64,000 nucleotides of DNA from Cepaea nemoralis (GCA_014155875.1 JACEFZ010005531.1:355001-419000); one strand, 5' to 3'. Counted from the first letter of the stretch, positions 32,940-44,075 are shown. Notes: generated by a model from the sequence alone, not told the origin. Made by a program: numbers and translations.

Positions 32940-34025
32940 AATGCCAATTATGGTCTCTCTTTTGGTTTTACCGGAATCTGATAGTATCCTACTTCTCAGA
33001 TCAACTTTGGAGAAAAATTTTGCCTTGCTCGATTTAGCGAAAAGTTGTGTCTGGTCAGGCAAAGGCTTCTACCTGAAATTCTATGTAACTGTTCATCTGT
33101 CGGTAATCAATACACAGGCGGTGTTCCCCACTCGGTTTCCTGAGTATTACCACTCCAGCATTATATGGAGAGGAATATGGAGAAATAATTCCGTCCTGTA
33201 ACAATTTCTGAATCCCCTCCTCTAGTGCCTTTTCTTTAAAAAAAGGGCACTGGATAAACCTTTTGGCCAATTGGCGTCTGACAAGTTAGAGTCATGTTAA
33301 ACTCTTCCAGGGACGTCCGTCCTTGCATGTCGTTAGCATACTACTACGGGATTCTAACAACTTGATGAATCCTATCCCTATGCGAGTCTGATAAGGTGGA
33401 GTTCACGACAACATCATTGTATGACTCCCAATGATGTAATGGATACTCCTCACCGATATGTTCCTTCCCGTCTACTTCAGTTGCTATTGCCAGCATCATC
33501 AGGTGCATGGGGCTATCGTCAGATCTTTCCTCATACTAGCGCAGAAGATTTACATGATAGAGTTTTGACTTCCCATGGCTTTTTATCTGGTAATTGGTGC
33601 GAGACAGTTTCTTTTCTACCATAAACGATCCTTCCCACCCAATTTCCAGTTTGTTATTTCCAATAGGTAATAACAACAACACATTGTCTCCGATCTCTAA
33701 AGATAGATCTTTCGCTCTCATATTGTAGTAGTAAGCGTGTTGTCTCCTGGCCTTCTGCAGGTTCTCAGTAGCCAAAGACCACCCCGTTTTAAATTTCTCT
33801 TTCAACTCCTCCACATATGACAAAGCGGATACCATTGTTTCGGTGGCTTTCTCATCCGTCCAACATCTCAACAAGGCCTCCAGAGACCCTTTAGTAGGTC
33901 TCCCAAACAGCAACGTTGCTGGTGGTTGACCGGTGGAACCATGAGGTACCTCCATATACGGGGCTATGGCTCGCCAGAGGGGACGAACTTCCCCCTGGTC
34001 ACATTTTTTGGTCCTAAACCTACGA
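32940..34025 (-). pseudogene. Ty3/gypsy fragment, integrase then RT (Gmr1-like order)
   Basis: Minus-strand order: integrase C-terminal half from 34.01 kb (LWRAIAPYMEVPHGSTGQPP, ATLLFGRPTKGS, LQKARRQHAYYYNMRAKDL, GDNVLLLLPIGNNKLEIGWE, a GPY/F-like module, KLYHVNLLR); a linker with EYPLHHWESYNDVVVNSTLS and RIHQVVRIP; then RT N-terminal (FFKEKALEEGIQKLLQDGII, SPYSSPYNAGVVILRKPSGE, LCIDYRQMNS) and, after a frameshift, KFFSKVDLRS (motif A Asp), to 32.94 kb. Normal gypsy order puts integrase last; here it precedes RT, as in the long element at 58-64 kb. Stops in the linker and truncation at both ends mark it as dead. Confidence 0.88.
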
Positions 34026-34139
34026 TTGGCCTAGCAAGCCGGCAGGGATTCTTTACCTGCTCGAAGAAAACACAATAAGCATAAACGGACAGATCCAAAC
34101 GTTAACGGACCCGGCAATGTTGAAGGAAAGCGAGACAGA

Positions 34140-34771
34140 CCAGCGATTATAAAAGTAGGCACTCTTAACATCTGCGGTTTTAATAATAAAGACGAAGAAC
34201 CGATAAAAAGACAATGGAAAAGAGGAAAATTGGACAGAACGGAATAGCTGACACCAGAATAAAAGGGAAGGGATGCAAGGAAATTCACCATAGTTATACG
34301 TTCGTCTACTCCAGAGTGAAACAACAAGAAAGGGCAAGGCACGGTGTAGGAATAGTCACTGAACCAGGGCTAGCAAGTAGAATATTAGAAATACAATATA
34401 TATCAGAAAGAATTATAACAGTGAGAATAAACTAACAGAAAATTACTACATATGCACAAATATGCACCATTTAACACAAACAACAATGATCAGGAGTGTG
34501 AGGAGTTCTTCGATGACATCCACGATACATTTCATAAAATAAAGAAGCAGGACAATATCATAGTTATGGGAAACTTCAACGCAAGATTAGGACATACAGA
34601 ACGGGCATAGAGAAACATCTTGGAGCATTTGAAGGCCAACACAATGATAAGAAATGATAATGGAAGTAGACTGATAGATATATGCACTCAACATGGCCTC
34701 TTATAACAAATACATTTTGTAAATACAAAGACTCACAAATATACATCTTGTATAAATGGAACGATCTAGAC
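34140..34771 (+). pseudogene. LINE (best copy), endonuclease part
   Basis: This fragment starts VGTLNICGFNNKDEEP, shifts frame, then continues EKRKIGQNGIADTRIKGKGC, YTFVYSRVKQQERARHGVGI, RILEIQYISERIITVRIN-stop, IYAPFN, FFDDIHDTFHKIKKQDNIIV, MGNFNARLGHTE and LIDICTQHGL..TNTFCKYKD. These are the endonuclease boxes of a LINE (a phosphatase-fold nuclease that nicks the target). Stops near 34434 and 34610 and frameshifts break it. A truncated MITE cuts it at 34772. Confidence 0.88.
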
Positions 34772-35025
34772 CAGTGGTTCTCAACCGGTGGGGAATTCCC
34801 CCTCCCCTCCCCCTCCAGGGGGACATTCCCAGGGGGAATTAAGACTATTTCAAGATCGCAGTTAATACAAGAACCGATTATTTGATACTATTTTTCCCTC
34901 CATACTTTACAGTTCTTTACTTCTCGCTCTTCTGGAATTCGTTTTATTATGTAAGTAGACCTGCAAATCATGTTTTATGTAGACATCTAGACTTGTTCTA
35001 GTATGTATTATTAAATTTAGCTTCA
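34772..35025. mobile_element. hAT-type MITE, truncated copy
   Basis: Starts with the same terminal repeat (CAGTGGTTCTCAACCGGTGG) and continues with GAATTAAGACTATTTCAAGA, CATGTTTTATGTAGACATC and TTAAATTTAGCTTC, the reverse of the 6.35 kb copy. Homology ends near 35022, so the second terminal repeat is lost and no target duplication can be checked. Confidence 0.85.
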
Positions 35026-35159
35026 ATCTGGTATTTCTGGAATGCCCTGTTACAAGCACACCTGACGTCAAAGTAGGCCACAGAGATGCCTACATTGTAG
35101 TTTCCAACGGTCTATTAAAATACAGTTTTCGTGTTTTTTTCGCGTGTACACGTTTATCA

Positions 35160-35607
35160 TTTTGTAGTAATAAAACAACGAAGGGAACTGAAACAGAAAG
35201 GAGGTGAATTCGATAATAGCAGGATGAAGTATAGATCTTTAACTCGAGAAATAAGAAAGAACACAAGAAAGGACAAAAATCACTATATACAAGATTGCTG
35301 TACCAGAATAGAGCAATATCATAAGACTGGAAGAGATTACGAAATGTTCAAAGAAATGAAGTTATTGACAAGAAATGTTCAACCTCAGTTGAATGTTATC
35401 TGTGACAACATGGGAAATATCTTAAGAGAATCTAGACAAATTCTAGAAAGATGGCAGGAGTACTGCAGTGGAATGTATGATATGAGTGACAGTGAGGATA
35501 TGAATGACATACATGAGCCAATGACAGCAGAGACAGAACCTGAAACCTCATTAGATGAAATTGCATGGGCAATAAAGAACCTGAAGAATGGTAAATCACC
35601 TGGATGT
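35160..35607 (+). pseudogene. LINE, linker part between endonuclease and RT
   Basis: The frame reads RRELKQKGGEFDNSRMKYRS, LTREIRKNTRKDKNHYIQD, RDYEMFKEMKLLTRNVQPQ, LERWQEYCSGMYDMSD and EIAWAIKNLKNGKSPG. The last phrase is the conserved entry to LINE RT. About 450 bp are open without a stop. It is interrupted after KSPGC by the 667-bp element; the following codons CDEIPAEL are at 36277. Confidence 0.88.
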
Positions 35608-36274
35608 TGCCACATAGCAAGTGCCCAGATCACGCCATATAGAGGATGGAAGGAAATCTCAAAGTAAACAGTGCACCAAAACTATGGGATACGAATATAC
35701 GTCACACCGACGCTAGCGTGACAACAAAGATATGCATTGTGCGACGACCAAAGTGAACGGGCGTGTATTCGATTTGGAGAACAACTTGGGTGGTTATTGG
35801 ATCGTCTGAAGGCTAACAGTGGACTCACTCCAAGCTAAGAACAGTTAGAAGCATATATGGAGAACGCCATGGATTTGAGAACGATGGGCAAACTCTAGAC
35901 AGACAAAATCGGAGGAAAATGACAGTAAAGACGCGGAGTGAACATATGAAGGACAAGTGATACTGAGGGACAGCCAGGCGAACGTTGGACAAGCTGGGTA
36001 AACCATCTGGTGTATGTTTAGATTAGATGCCCCTGTGGTCAGAACAGAGGCACTAATGATTACACTGTGAGATGTATCAGATTTGTCAACTGCCGGAATA
36101 AAACGGTATTAGTTTCTGGAACTCTCCTATTTTACGTTATCTTTCAAAGTTCGTCATAACGTTGTTGACTGTTGTCATCGCTCCAATTGTAAAGAGCCAG
36201 TTCCTTGCCGTGAGTTCAATTATATGATATTTTCCATGGCATGGCACAGAAAGGAGGACTTACGGTATTTGGCA
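35608..36274. mobile_element. 667-bp terminal-inverted-repeat element with 5-bp target duplication
   Basis: Starts TGCCACATAGC and ends with GTATTTGGCA, whose reverse complement is TGCCAAATAC: a short imperfect inverted repeat (TGCCA.ATA.C). GATGT flanks it at 35603-35607 and 36275-36279. Removing the insert plus one GATGT restores the LINE codons SPGCDEIPAEL exactly, so the boundaries are certain to a few bases. No open frame of note. The superfamily is not identified; a 5-bp duplication is uncommon among cut-and-paste families. Confidence 0.88.
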
Positions 36275-37710
36275 GATGTGATGAGATACCAGCTGAGCTA
36301 ATTAAAGCGGGAGGAGAAGAAAGGGGTGATACAAATCTATCACGCATTATGTAAAAAGATATGAAAATATAGTATGTGGCCAAAAGATTGGAAGAGAACT
36401 ATCTTCATTCCATTACCAAAAAATGGCAACCTGAAATTATGCCCCAACTATAGAACTGTTGCCCTGATCAGTCATGCAAGTAAAATTCTACTAAAAATCA
36501 TAATGGGAAGACTGTAAGAAAATGGAAGAAGAAATTAACGTGGTTCAAGCTGGATTTAGACAAGGAAGAGGAACAAGAGATCACATTCTCAACATGCGTT
36601 TAATAATAGAGAAGTGCAGAGAATTTAACGTAAACCTATTCTCAGGTTTTGTGGATTATTCAAAGAGGAAATGCATTTGACTGTGTACAACATCAGAAAC
36701 TTTGGGAAATCATGAGGAATATGGGCTTTCCATCACATGTAATACAACTCATAAGAATGCTCTATCTAGACCAACAAGCAGCGGTTAGAATAGATGGCGA
36801 GACATCAGATTGGTTTGACATCAAGCAAGGAGTCCGTCAGGGATGTGTGCTGTCCCCCTATTTGTTTAACCTGTACGCCGAAAATATAATGAGAAATGTA
36901 AGAGATGATATAAACAGGGAGCTATATGATGCCCTAAATATCGGTGGTCATGACATACCAGAGATTCAGTATGCTGATGATACAGTATTGCTATCCACAA
37001 CACAGAATGGTATAGAAAACCTAATAGCCTCAACCCAATTGAATAGTGAAAATCACAACTTATATCTTAACATAGCAAAAACAAAGATAATGCATACAGA
37101 TAAAACTACTATGGAGAAAGAAATATATGTTAATGAGGAAAAATTGGAGGTGGTGGACAATTTTGAATATCTTGGGTCATTGATTACCAACAACGGTGAC
37201 ACAATGAAAGAAATTAAACGACGACTATCAATTGCTCTTCAAAGACTAAAACAACTGAATAAATTATGGAATGGGACAGACAGAACTACAAAAATTAGAT
37301 TTTTAAGAGCATGCATCTTTCCCATTGCAACATACGCCTGTGAGACCTGGACACTTACTAAACAAGCTGAACAGCGCATAAATGCCTTTGAATATAAATG
37401 TTACAGACGAGTTCTAAGAATATCTTGGGTAAAGAAAAGAACAAATGCATCCATACTTAAAGAGCTGAGTATTGAAGAAGGTTGGCTATTAAAGACAATA
37501 AAACAAAGAAAATTGAAATATTTTGGTCACTTGAAACGTCATGAAAGTTTGGAGAGCACAATAGTGGAGGGGTATATGCCTGGGAAGGGAGGAAGAGGAA
37601 GGCCGAAGAGAAGATGGGTGCAGGATGTGGCGGATGATCTCCAGATGGGTGTATCGGGTGCGGGACATCTTGCTTATGATCGAGAGGTTTTCTGGAAGGT
37701 TGTTATGTGA
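36275..37710 (+). pseudogene. LINE (best copy), RT and C-terminal part
   Basis: RT begins DEIPAELIKAGGEERGDTNL, passes two short frame breaks (PKDWKRTIFIPLPKNGNL, CPNYRTVALISHASKILL, VQAGFRQGRGTRDHILNMRL), then FVDYSK with a frameshift inside motif A near 36660. From there 353 codons are open: AFDCVQHQKLWEIMRN, GVRQGCVLSPYLFNLYAENI (motif B), EIQYADDTVLLST (YADD), NFEYLGSLITNNGDTMKE, ACETWTLTKQAEQRINAFEY, KLKYFGHLKRHESLEST, GRGRPKRRWVQD to a stop at 37710. The ORF's first Met (36649) is internal and not a true start. Without the insertions this is one LINE ORF of about 1,000 codons. Confidence 0.93.
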
Positions 37711-37764
37711 GCGAGGTTCTGCAAAGGACATGCTACTGAATGAATGAATGAAAGAGCGGGTCCT

Positions 37765-37945
37765 AGAGAATAAACTAGAGAACTTTGTGACAACTGGCAA
37801 GATTGAGAGGAAACGAAAAAGGGGAAGGCAGAGAAGTAAATATCTGATGGCTTGGACGGGACGAGAACACAGAGTTTATCCACGGTTCTGGTGATCGTGT
37901 AGGATAACGAAACATTACCGCCCACGATTACCTTAACGTTACATG
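37765..37945 (+). pseudogene. LINE 3' coding end
   Basis: NKLENFVTTGKIERKRKRGR, then QRSKYL and, in other frames, GLDGTR and VTLHDE remnants. This is the same family end as 23.45-23.65 kb, followed by a (GAAT)n tail at 37943-37959. The neighbouring LINE also ends in a (GAAT)n stretch at 37737-37748. Confidence 0.75.
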
Positions 37946-37984
37946 ATGAATGAATGAATAGGTCCTTTGCAGGCTCCCATGCCT

Positions 37985-38215
37985 CTCTCAGTCACTTGCC
38001 ATCTCTCCTGTCTCACGCATCCTCATTCCCTTTCTTGGTCTCTGGCCATCTCTCCTGTCTCACGCATCCTCATCCCCTTCTTAGTCTCTGACCATTTCTT
38101 CTGCCTCACGCATCCTCATTCCCTTCTTGGTCTCTGGCCATATCTCCTGCCTCACACTTCCTCATGCCCTTCTTGGTCTCTGGCCATCTCTTCTGTCTCA
38201 TGCATCCACATGCCC
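37985..38215. repeat. 46-bp tandem repeat, about 5 units
   Basis: CTCACGCATCCTC (or CTCACACTTCCTC, CTCATGCATCCAC) recurs at about 38012, 38059, 38105, 38151 and 38195, with TTCTTGGTCTCTGGCCAT between. Spacing varies from 44 to 47 bp. Confidence 0.88.
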
Positions 38216-38305
38216 GAGCTGTCTGCAATGGCTTGTGTCCATCGTTGTCGTGGTTCACCTCTGCCTCTTCCTCGATGATATCCATCACTGCTATTCTCAA
38301 GCAAC
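38216..38305 (-). pseudogene. LINE C-terminal scrap
   Basis: Minus-strand SSDGYHRGRGRGEPRQRWTQ, followed by AIADSSG, resembles the terminal GRGRPRQRW.D.I.D segment of LINE ORFs. It directly adjoins the 46-bp repeat, which would lie just 3' of it. Confidence 0.55.
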
Positions 38306-38835
38306 TGTGGCGTTTAAAATAGCCAGAGTATTCTATATTCCGAGATGTGAAATAGCATATGAGCCAATTCTCTTGGATGTTCAGAGCAGAATTTCAGTGT
38401 TTTTTTCTTCTTGGTCCACTAAGAACTGTTCTTTAACACGTGAGCTCAATAGTCCCAAAATCCGTCTTTAGGTGATTTGCTCCATGACACACATCCCTGT
38501 GTACAAGCTTAAATAATTCAAAACGACATGATTCCGCGCACTGAATTATTACCCTTACATACTATCCGACGTCCACGTACTTGAATGTGCTGCTCGTGAT
38601 AAAGTGGGTTTTTGCCCTTACTCGAACAGACTAGGTGGCTGATTCAATACTTCAGAATTAAGTGATTCTTTATTTGTTCAAATTCCGTGACATGATTCGT
38701 GCCCGGTTTTCTCGAGCCAGAGGCGTACGCTAAGCTACTCATCCTCATACTCGTGTACGTTTCTTATCTTGTCATTACTTCTCATTGTCATTGTCCTTCT
38801 CATGTTTGTCCTTCTCATGTTTGTCCCATACATGC
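38306..38835. other. Unassigned sequence
   Basis: No coding or RNA signal seen. Confidence 0.4.
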
Positions 38836-38837
38836 AT

Positions 38838-38935
38838 AATAAACACACACACACACACAGACACACACACAACCACACACACACACATACACACACAAAC
38901 ATACATACACACATACACACATGCATACACAGATC
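38838..38935. repeat. (CA)n microsatellite
   Basis: ACACAC with CATACA and CAACCA interruptions. Confidence 0.93.
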
Positions 38936-39164
38936 CACGCCCCTAAACCGGTCAGTTGGACTAAAATGTTGACTTCTCGACCTTGACTTTGGGACGCAAA
39001 TTACAAGTACCTCAGAAGTCGGAGTGGGTTTGCCAGATCGCTAGGATTAATTTTAATAGGGAATGATAATACACAAGTAAAAATCAGTCCAGTTCACATG
39101 AAGTAATTGCCATTGAGTTCAAAACTAGTGAACCAAAACAAAAACAAACAAACAAAAAATAATC

Positions 39165-39355
39165 AGAAAGAGACAATTATTGCTTTTGGCCACATTATGA
39201 GAAGACAAATTACTAGAACAGAGTATGATAAATGGGAAGACCTGTGGAAAGTGAGACAGAGGGAGACAACGATGTCAGCACACGAACTGATACATGCAGC
39301 TGGACATCGCAAGATGTTAAGAAACACCCACACCAGTCGGCAAGGCACTTGATGA
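39165..39355 (+). pseudogene. LINE 3' coding end, decayed
   Basis: IIAFGHIMRRQITRTEYDKW, then VRQRETTMSAHELIHAAGHR and TSRQGT-stop. The FGHIMRR box and the R.GT-stop end match the LINE family at 23.4-23.65 kb, and a GATGAT tail follows. The middle part is too diverged to assign firmly. Confidence 0.6.
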
Positions 39356-39359
39356 TAAC

Positions 39360-39970
39360 CTTTACTTTCAGCATCACATGCAGATTAATCTCATTTAATA
39401 AATCGTTCAAGGTTCCTTGAAAATTCACGGAATTCTCACAATCAACAAAACTTGTCGCAGAACTGCATGAAATAAACAAAGCCTCAGGTTGCACTTAGAC
39501 GCTACTGGCAGCAAGAACAAAGACATTCTAGATCACCCAGATTACAGCTAATGGCGCACATTGCATAATCACAACAGATGAAATGGAGCAGAAGATCAAT
39601 GCTGTCTTAAGTGGCAAATCAGCTCTAAAATAGCTTGAGATAGTTTTTTTTTTTTTTTAAATTTATTTGTTTGGTTTCGAGCATGAATTTTTTTATTATC
39701 TCCCAGCATCCTGATATGTGCCATGCAAATAATCGAGGTCATAGTTCGCCATATCATACGATTACCAGAGCCTTGACGAGGTCTGTGTCAAAAACTGTCA
39801 TTTACTGCTAATATAGTACGCTTGCGGTGTAATGGCAGGGGGGTCTTGAGCCTGGGGAATTAAGGCCGCCTGGCTAGTGCTCGAACTGTGCAGGTTAGGG
39901 GTTTTCTATTTCTTCTCCATATTACATTAAACGTGGTTATGCCTTTTAATGTATGGATGGTTCTACAATA
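39360..39970. other. Unassigned sequence
   Basis: Contains poly-T at 39645-39658; no coding signal or RNA gene seen. Confidence 0.35.
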
Positions 39971-39974
39971 GAAG

Positions 39975-40170
39975 AATCATAAGTACTGGGAGAATTTGGA
40001 GTAGATATATTAACCAAAATGGTGAATGACATTTACAGCGATGGATATCCACCATGCGATATGCTGAAACCGGTATTTATATCTACACCAAAAAGACGAG
40101 GGGCAATTGAATGCGAAGATTTTCGTACAATTAATCTCACAAACCATGCCACTGAGCATCTACCATTGGC
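39975..40170 (+). pseudogene. LINE RT N-terminal fragment
   Basis: The frame reads LGEFGVDILTKMVNDIYSDG, then YPPCDMLKPVFISTPKRRGA, IECEDFRTINLTNHATEHL: the fingers region of a LINE RT (equivalent to FIPLPK ... YRTVALISHASKILL at 36.4 kb). Only ~65 codons are left, cut on both sides before motif A. Confidence 0.78.
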
Positions 40171-40919
40171 TTATATAATTAAGGTAATTAAGATATAATT
40201 AAGATAATTAAGATATAATTATGGAGCTAGCATATTCTCTACGCGCGCCACAGAGTGTAAATGGGGCTTTTCTGCATTTAAAGAATAAAATATCAAGGGA
40301 CATAAGAATAGTGTGATAAGCAAGGGAAATAATTATAATTAAAAATATTTATATGTTATCTCAAATTTATATTCTATTTGTTTAAGAACATATAATTAAT
40401 TTAATATTTTCAATTAGCATATATTTACAGAAATTTATTATTTCTGTATGCTGTTTGAAAGTTTTGTTGTTTTAAGAAAACAGCTCAAATAATTTAAAGT
40501 ATTTCATAATTGTAAATGAACCTGGTTCTCCAGGTTGGAGGATAAAGTGTGGGATTAACAATCTACCGTTCGTAAAACTTTGGTTTCTCTTCACAACGCA
40601 TATTCCCTCTTGCTCTGGTTGCTCTGCTGGTGGTCTTTGATTTTCAGGATCTTTGTCACTTGTGCGGGAACGGCGCGGGGCGAACAAAATGCCCAATATA
40701 TTAAAGTGATGAATTAAAGCAGCCATGAGCAGGACGTGACGATTCCCTCGGTAAGCCCAGGACCAGGGCGCTATGTGTCGGCCCTGCAAATATGGAAGCA
40801 ACCTTGGATGGCGGAAAATGCTATGGACTGTCCCTTCCTTCTCTTGAGGGATGACCGAAGTCCTTGACTGTTCCAACTTGACCAGCTGGGATGTGGCCGG
40901 TACCACAAAAGTGAGAGTC
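40171..40919. other. Unassigned sequence
   Basis: A/T-rich to 40.47 kb. A 144-codon minus frame at 40472-40906 lacks any family feature; part may belong to the retroelement ending at 41.04 kb. Confidence 0.35.
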
Positions 40920-41040
40920 TCCCAGGAATGCTAATCTGGTCAAAAATGCACGCAAAAGCCGGATGTATGACCTAAGCGTTTTCAACCCAAGGGTGCCTAA
41001 CGCACACCGCAATCACATCTGAAAAAACACTCCGGATGAT
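40920..41040 (+). repeat. 3' end of AAG-tailed retroelement
   Basis: AATCTGGTCAAAAATGC, GCCGGATGTATGACCTAAGC and GCAATCACATCTGAAAAAAC then ACTCCGGATGA match the retroinsert at 20.67-20.82 kb and, as there, run straight into AAG/GAA repeat. Confidence 0.8.
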
Positions 41041-41071
<31 letters not shown>

Positions 41072-41142
41072 AAGAAGAAGAAGAAGAAGAAGAAGAAGAA
41101 GAAGAAGAAGAAGAAGAAGAAGAAGAAGAAGAAGAAGAAGAA
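41041..41142. repeat. (AAG)n microsatellite
   Basis: About 100 bp of pure AAG, lying between the tail of a plus-strand element and the 3' end of a minus-strand SINE. Confidence 0.97.
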
Positions 41143-41505
41143 GATATTCCGTCTGGATTTGTCGCATTTTAATGGACAGATCAACATCACGGCACACGGG
41201 TGTAAGTGCTCCATTCTACTCCTAACTCAAAACCGAGTCCGAAGAATCTCAGCTCAGTGCACAAACTCTGTGGCGCCAGCGAGGATCCTTAAATACTTTG
41301 TTTCCAAATGCCAAGGGAATTTTTTACATGCGCAACAATACACATGGGCCAATACACACGATCTCACTACCCAGAGACCAGGGGGAAATTTTGTTACTAG
41401 AAGTCCATGTGAAAAAAATCTCGGCCCTCACTGGGAGTTAAACCTGGGACCCCCAGCACTCAAGGCAGACACCATACCTCGAGACCAACCAGCCCCCCAC
41501 CCCCC
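41143..41505 (-). repeat. tRNA-derived SINE family 3, sharing the SINE 2 central domain
   Basis: The minus-strand head GGTTGGTCTCGAGGTATGG and CCCAGGTTTAACTCCC (A- and B-box-like) lies at 41.43-41.50 kb. Further on, CTCGCTGGCGCCACAGAGTT then TGTGC (41.24-41.29 kb) matches the GTCGCTGGAGCTACAGAGTT core of SINE 2b. The 3' end meets (CTT)n. So a different tRNA head is joined to the same core. Confidence 0.7.
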
Positions 41506-41672
41506 CCCCCCCACCCCCCAACTGCCTCTTTTCTCTTTGATGATGCATTTGGGGGGGGGGGGAAGAACTATTAAAACATACCAACCTCCTCTTTCTTCTC
41601 TTCCCTCCCTCTCTCCCCCAATCAGCTGCATCCTCCTTCACAACCTGGCAGCTACACCCCCTTTCACAACAG

Positions 41673-43838
41673 TTATTTATGAGCTTTGAACATTCTTTCC
41701 TAATTTAATAACAAACTTAAGCTGTACCAGGGAAGGGGTTAGGCTTATTTATGAGCATTGAACATTCTTTCCTAATTTAATAACAAACTTAAACTGTACC
41801 AGGGAAGGGGATAGGCTTATTTATGAGCATTGAACATTCTTTCCTAATTTAATCACAAACTTAAACTGTACCAGGGAAGGGGATAGGCTTATCTATGAGC
41901 ATTGAACATTCTTTCCTAATTTAATAACAAACTTAAACTGTACCAGGGAAGGGGATAGGCTTATTTATGAGCATTGAACATTCTTTCCTAATTTAATCAC
42001 AAACTTAAACTGTACCAGGGAAGGGGATAGGCTTATTTATGAGCATTGAACATTCTTTCCTAATTTAATAACAAACTTAAACTGTACCAGGAAGGGGATA
42101 GGCTTATTTATGAGCATTGAACATTCTTTCCTAATTTAATAACAAACTTAAACTATACCAGGGAAGGGGATAGGCTTATTTATGAGCATTGAACATTCTT
42201 TCCTAATTTAATCACAAACTTAAACTGTACCAGGGAAGGGGATAGGCTTATTTATGAGCATTGAACATTCTTTCCTAATTTAATAACAAACTTAAACTGT
42301 ACCAGGGAAGGGGATAGGCTTATTTATGAGCATTGAACATTCTTTCCTAATTTAATAACAAACTTAAACTGTACCAGGGAAGGGGATAGGCTTATTTATG
42401 AGCATTGAACATTCTTTCCTAATTTAATAACAAACTTAAACTGTACCAGGGAAGGGGATAGGCTTATTTATGAGCATTGAACATTCTTTCCTAATTTAAT
42501 AACAAACTTAAACTGTACCAGGGAAGGGGATAGGCTTATTTATGAGCATTGAAACATTCTTTCCTAATTTAATAACAAACTTAAACTGTGCCAGGGAAGG
42601 GGGATAGGCTTATTTATGAGCATTGAACATTCTTTCCTAATTTAATAACAAACTTAAACTGTACCAGGGAAGAGGATAGGCTTATTTATGAGCATTGAAC
42701 ATTCTTTCCTAATTTAATAACAAACTTAAACTGTACCAGGGAAGGTGATAGGCTTATTTATGAGCATTGAACATTCTTTCCTAATTTAATAACAAACTTA
42801 AACTGTACCAGGGAAGGGGATAGGCTTATTTATGAGCATTGAACATTCTTTCCTAATTTAATAACAAACTTAAACTGTGCCAGGGAAGGGGATAGGCTTA
42901 TTTATGAGCATTGAACATTCTTTCCTAATTTAATCACAAACTTAAACTGTACCAGGGAAGGGGATAGGCTTATTTATGAGCATTGAACATTCTTTCCTAA
43001 TTTAGTAACAAACTTAAACTGTACCAGGGAAGGGGATAGGCTTATTTATGAGCATTGAACATTCTTTCCTAATTTAATCACAAACTTAAACTGTACTAGG
43101 GAAGGGGATAGGCTTATCTATGAGCATTGAACATTCTTTCCTAATTTAATAACAAACTTAAACTGTACCACGCAAGGGGATAGGCTTATTTATGAGCATT
43201 GAACATTCTTTCCTAATTTAATAACAAACTTAAACTGTGCCAGGGAAGGGGATAGGCTTATTTATGAGCATTGAACATTCTTTCCTAATTTAATCACAAA
43301 CTTAAACTGTACCAGGGAAGGGGATAGGCTTATTTATGAGCATTGAACATTCTTTCCTAATTTAATAACAAACTTAAACTGTACCAGGGAAGGGGATAGG
43401 CTTATTTATGAGCATTGAACATTCTTTCCTAATTTAATAACAAACTTAAACTGTACCAGGGAAGGGGATAGGCTTATTTATGATCATTGAACATTCTTTC
43501 CTAATTTAATAACAAACTTAAACTGTACCAGGGAAGGGGATAGGCTTATTTATGAGCATTGAACATTCTTTCCTAATTTAATCACAAACTTAAACTGTAC
43601 CAGGGAAGGGGATAGGCTTATTTATGAGCATTGAACATTCTTTCCTAATTTAATAACAAACTTAAACTGTACCAGGGAAGGGGATAGGCTTATTTATGAG
43701 CATTGAACATTCTTTCCTAATTTAATAACAAACTTAAACTGTACCAGGGAAGGGGATAGGCTTATTTATGAGCATTGAACATTCTTTCCTAATTTAATCA
43801 CAAACTTAAACTGTACCAGGGAAGGGGATAGGCTTATT
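41673..43838. repeat. 72-bp satellite, about 30 units
   Basis: Units hold TTATTTATGAGCATTGAACA, TTCTTTCCTAATTTAAT, AACAAACTTAAACTGTACC and AGGGAAGGGGATAGGC. Starts at 41673, 41745 and 41817 fix the period at 72. Units are about 97 percent alike, so the array is young or homogenised. Diagnostic variants (AATCACAAAC, TTATCTATG, ACTGTGCC) recur in matching order, e.g. near 41.85-41.89 and 43.08-43.12 kb, showing block duplications. Single-base indels exist at 42.09 and 42.55 kb. There is no coding frame and no RNA signal. Confidence 0.97.
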
Positions 43839-44075
43839 GGCATAGGGGCTAAGAGCCCTCCTCTAACACCCCCCCCCCCCCCCCCCAAAAAAAAAAAATA
43901 ATCCAGAAGAATTGTGGACTTGGACAATATCAGGACCAAACATTAAATGTCTACCCTTCTCAGATAAGGAACAAAATATACAATATTAGGAGGACTCCTG
44001 AGAACATAGCAAACATAAAAAATCCTTGGTGATTTGAAATTACCAAGAGAAAGCCAAGTAGGTTACTAATCTCAT
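43839..44075. other. Satellite edge, C- and A-runs and unassigned sequence
   Basis: TGGCATAGGGGCTAAGAGCCC is reminiscent of a tRNA 5' half (compare 31.34 kb) but is followed at once by poly-C and poly-A (43.87-43.90 kb). Nothing else recognised. Confidence 0.35.

Noticed and set aside
40472..40906. 144-codon minus frame
   Set aside because: No domain, Pro/Arg-rich, lies near a retroelement end; nothing supports a gene.
41673..43838. CRISPR-like array
   Set aside because: Units are contiguous 72-bp copies with no unique spacers; eukaryotic satellite.
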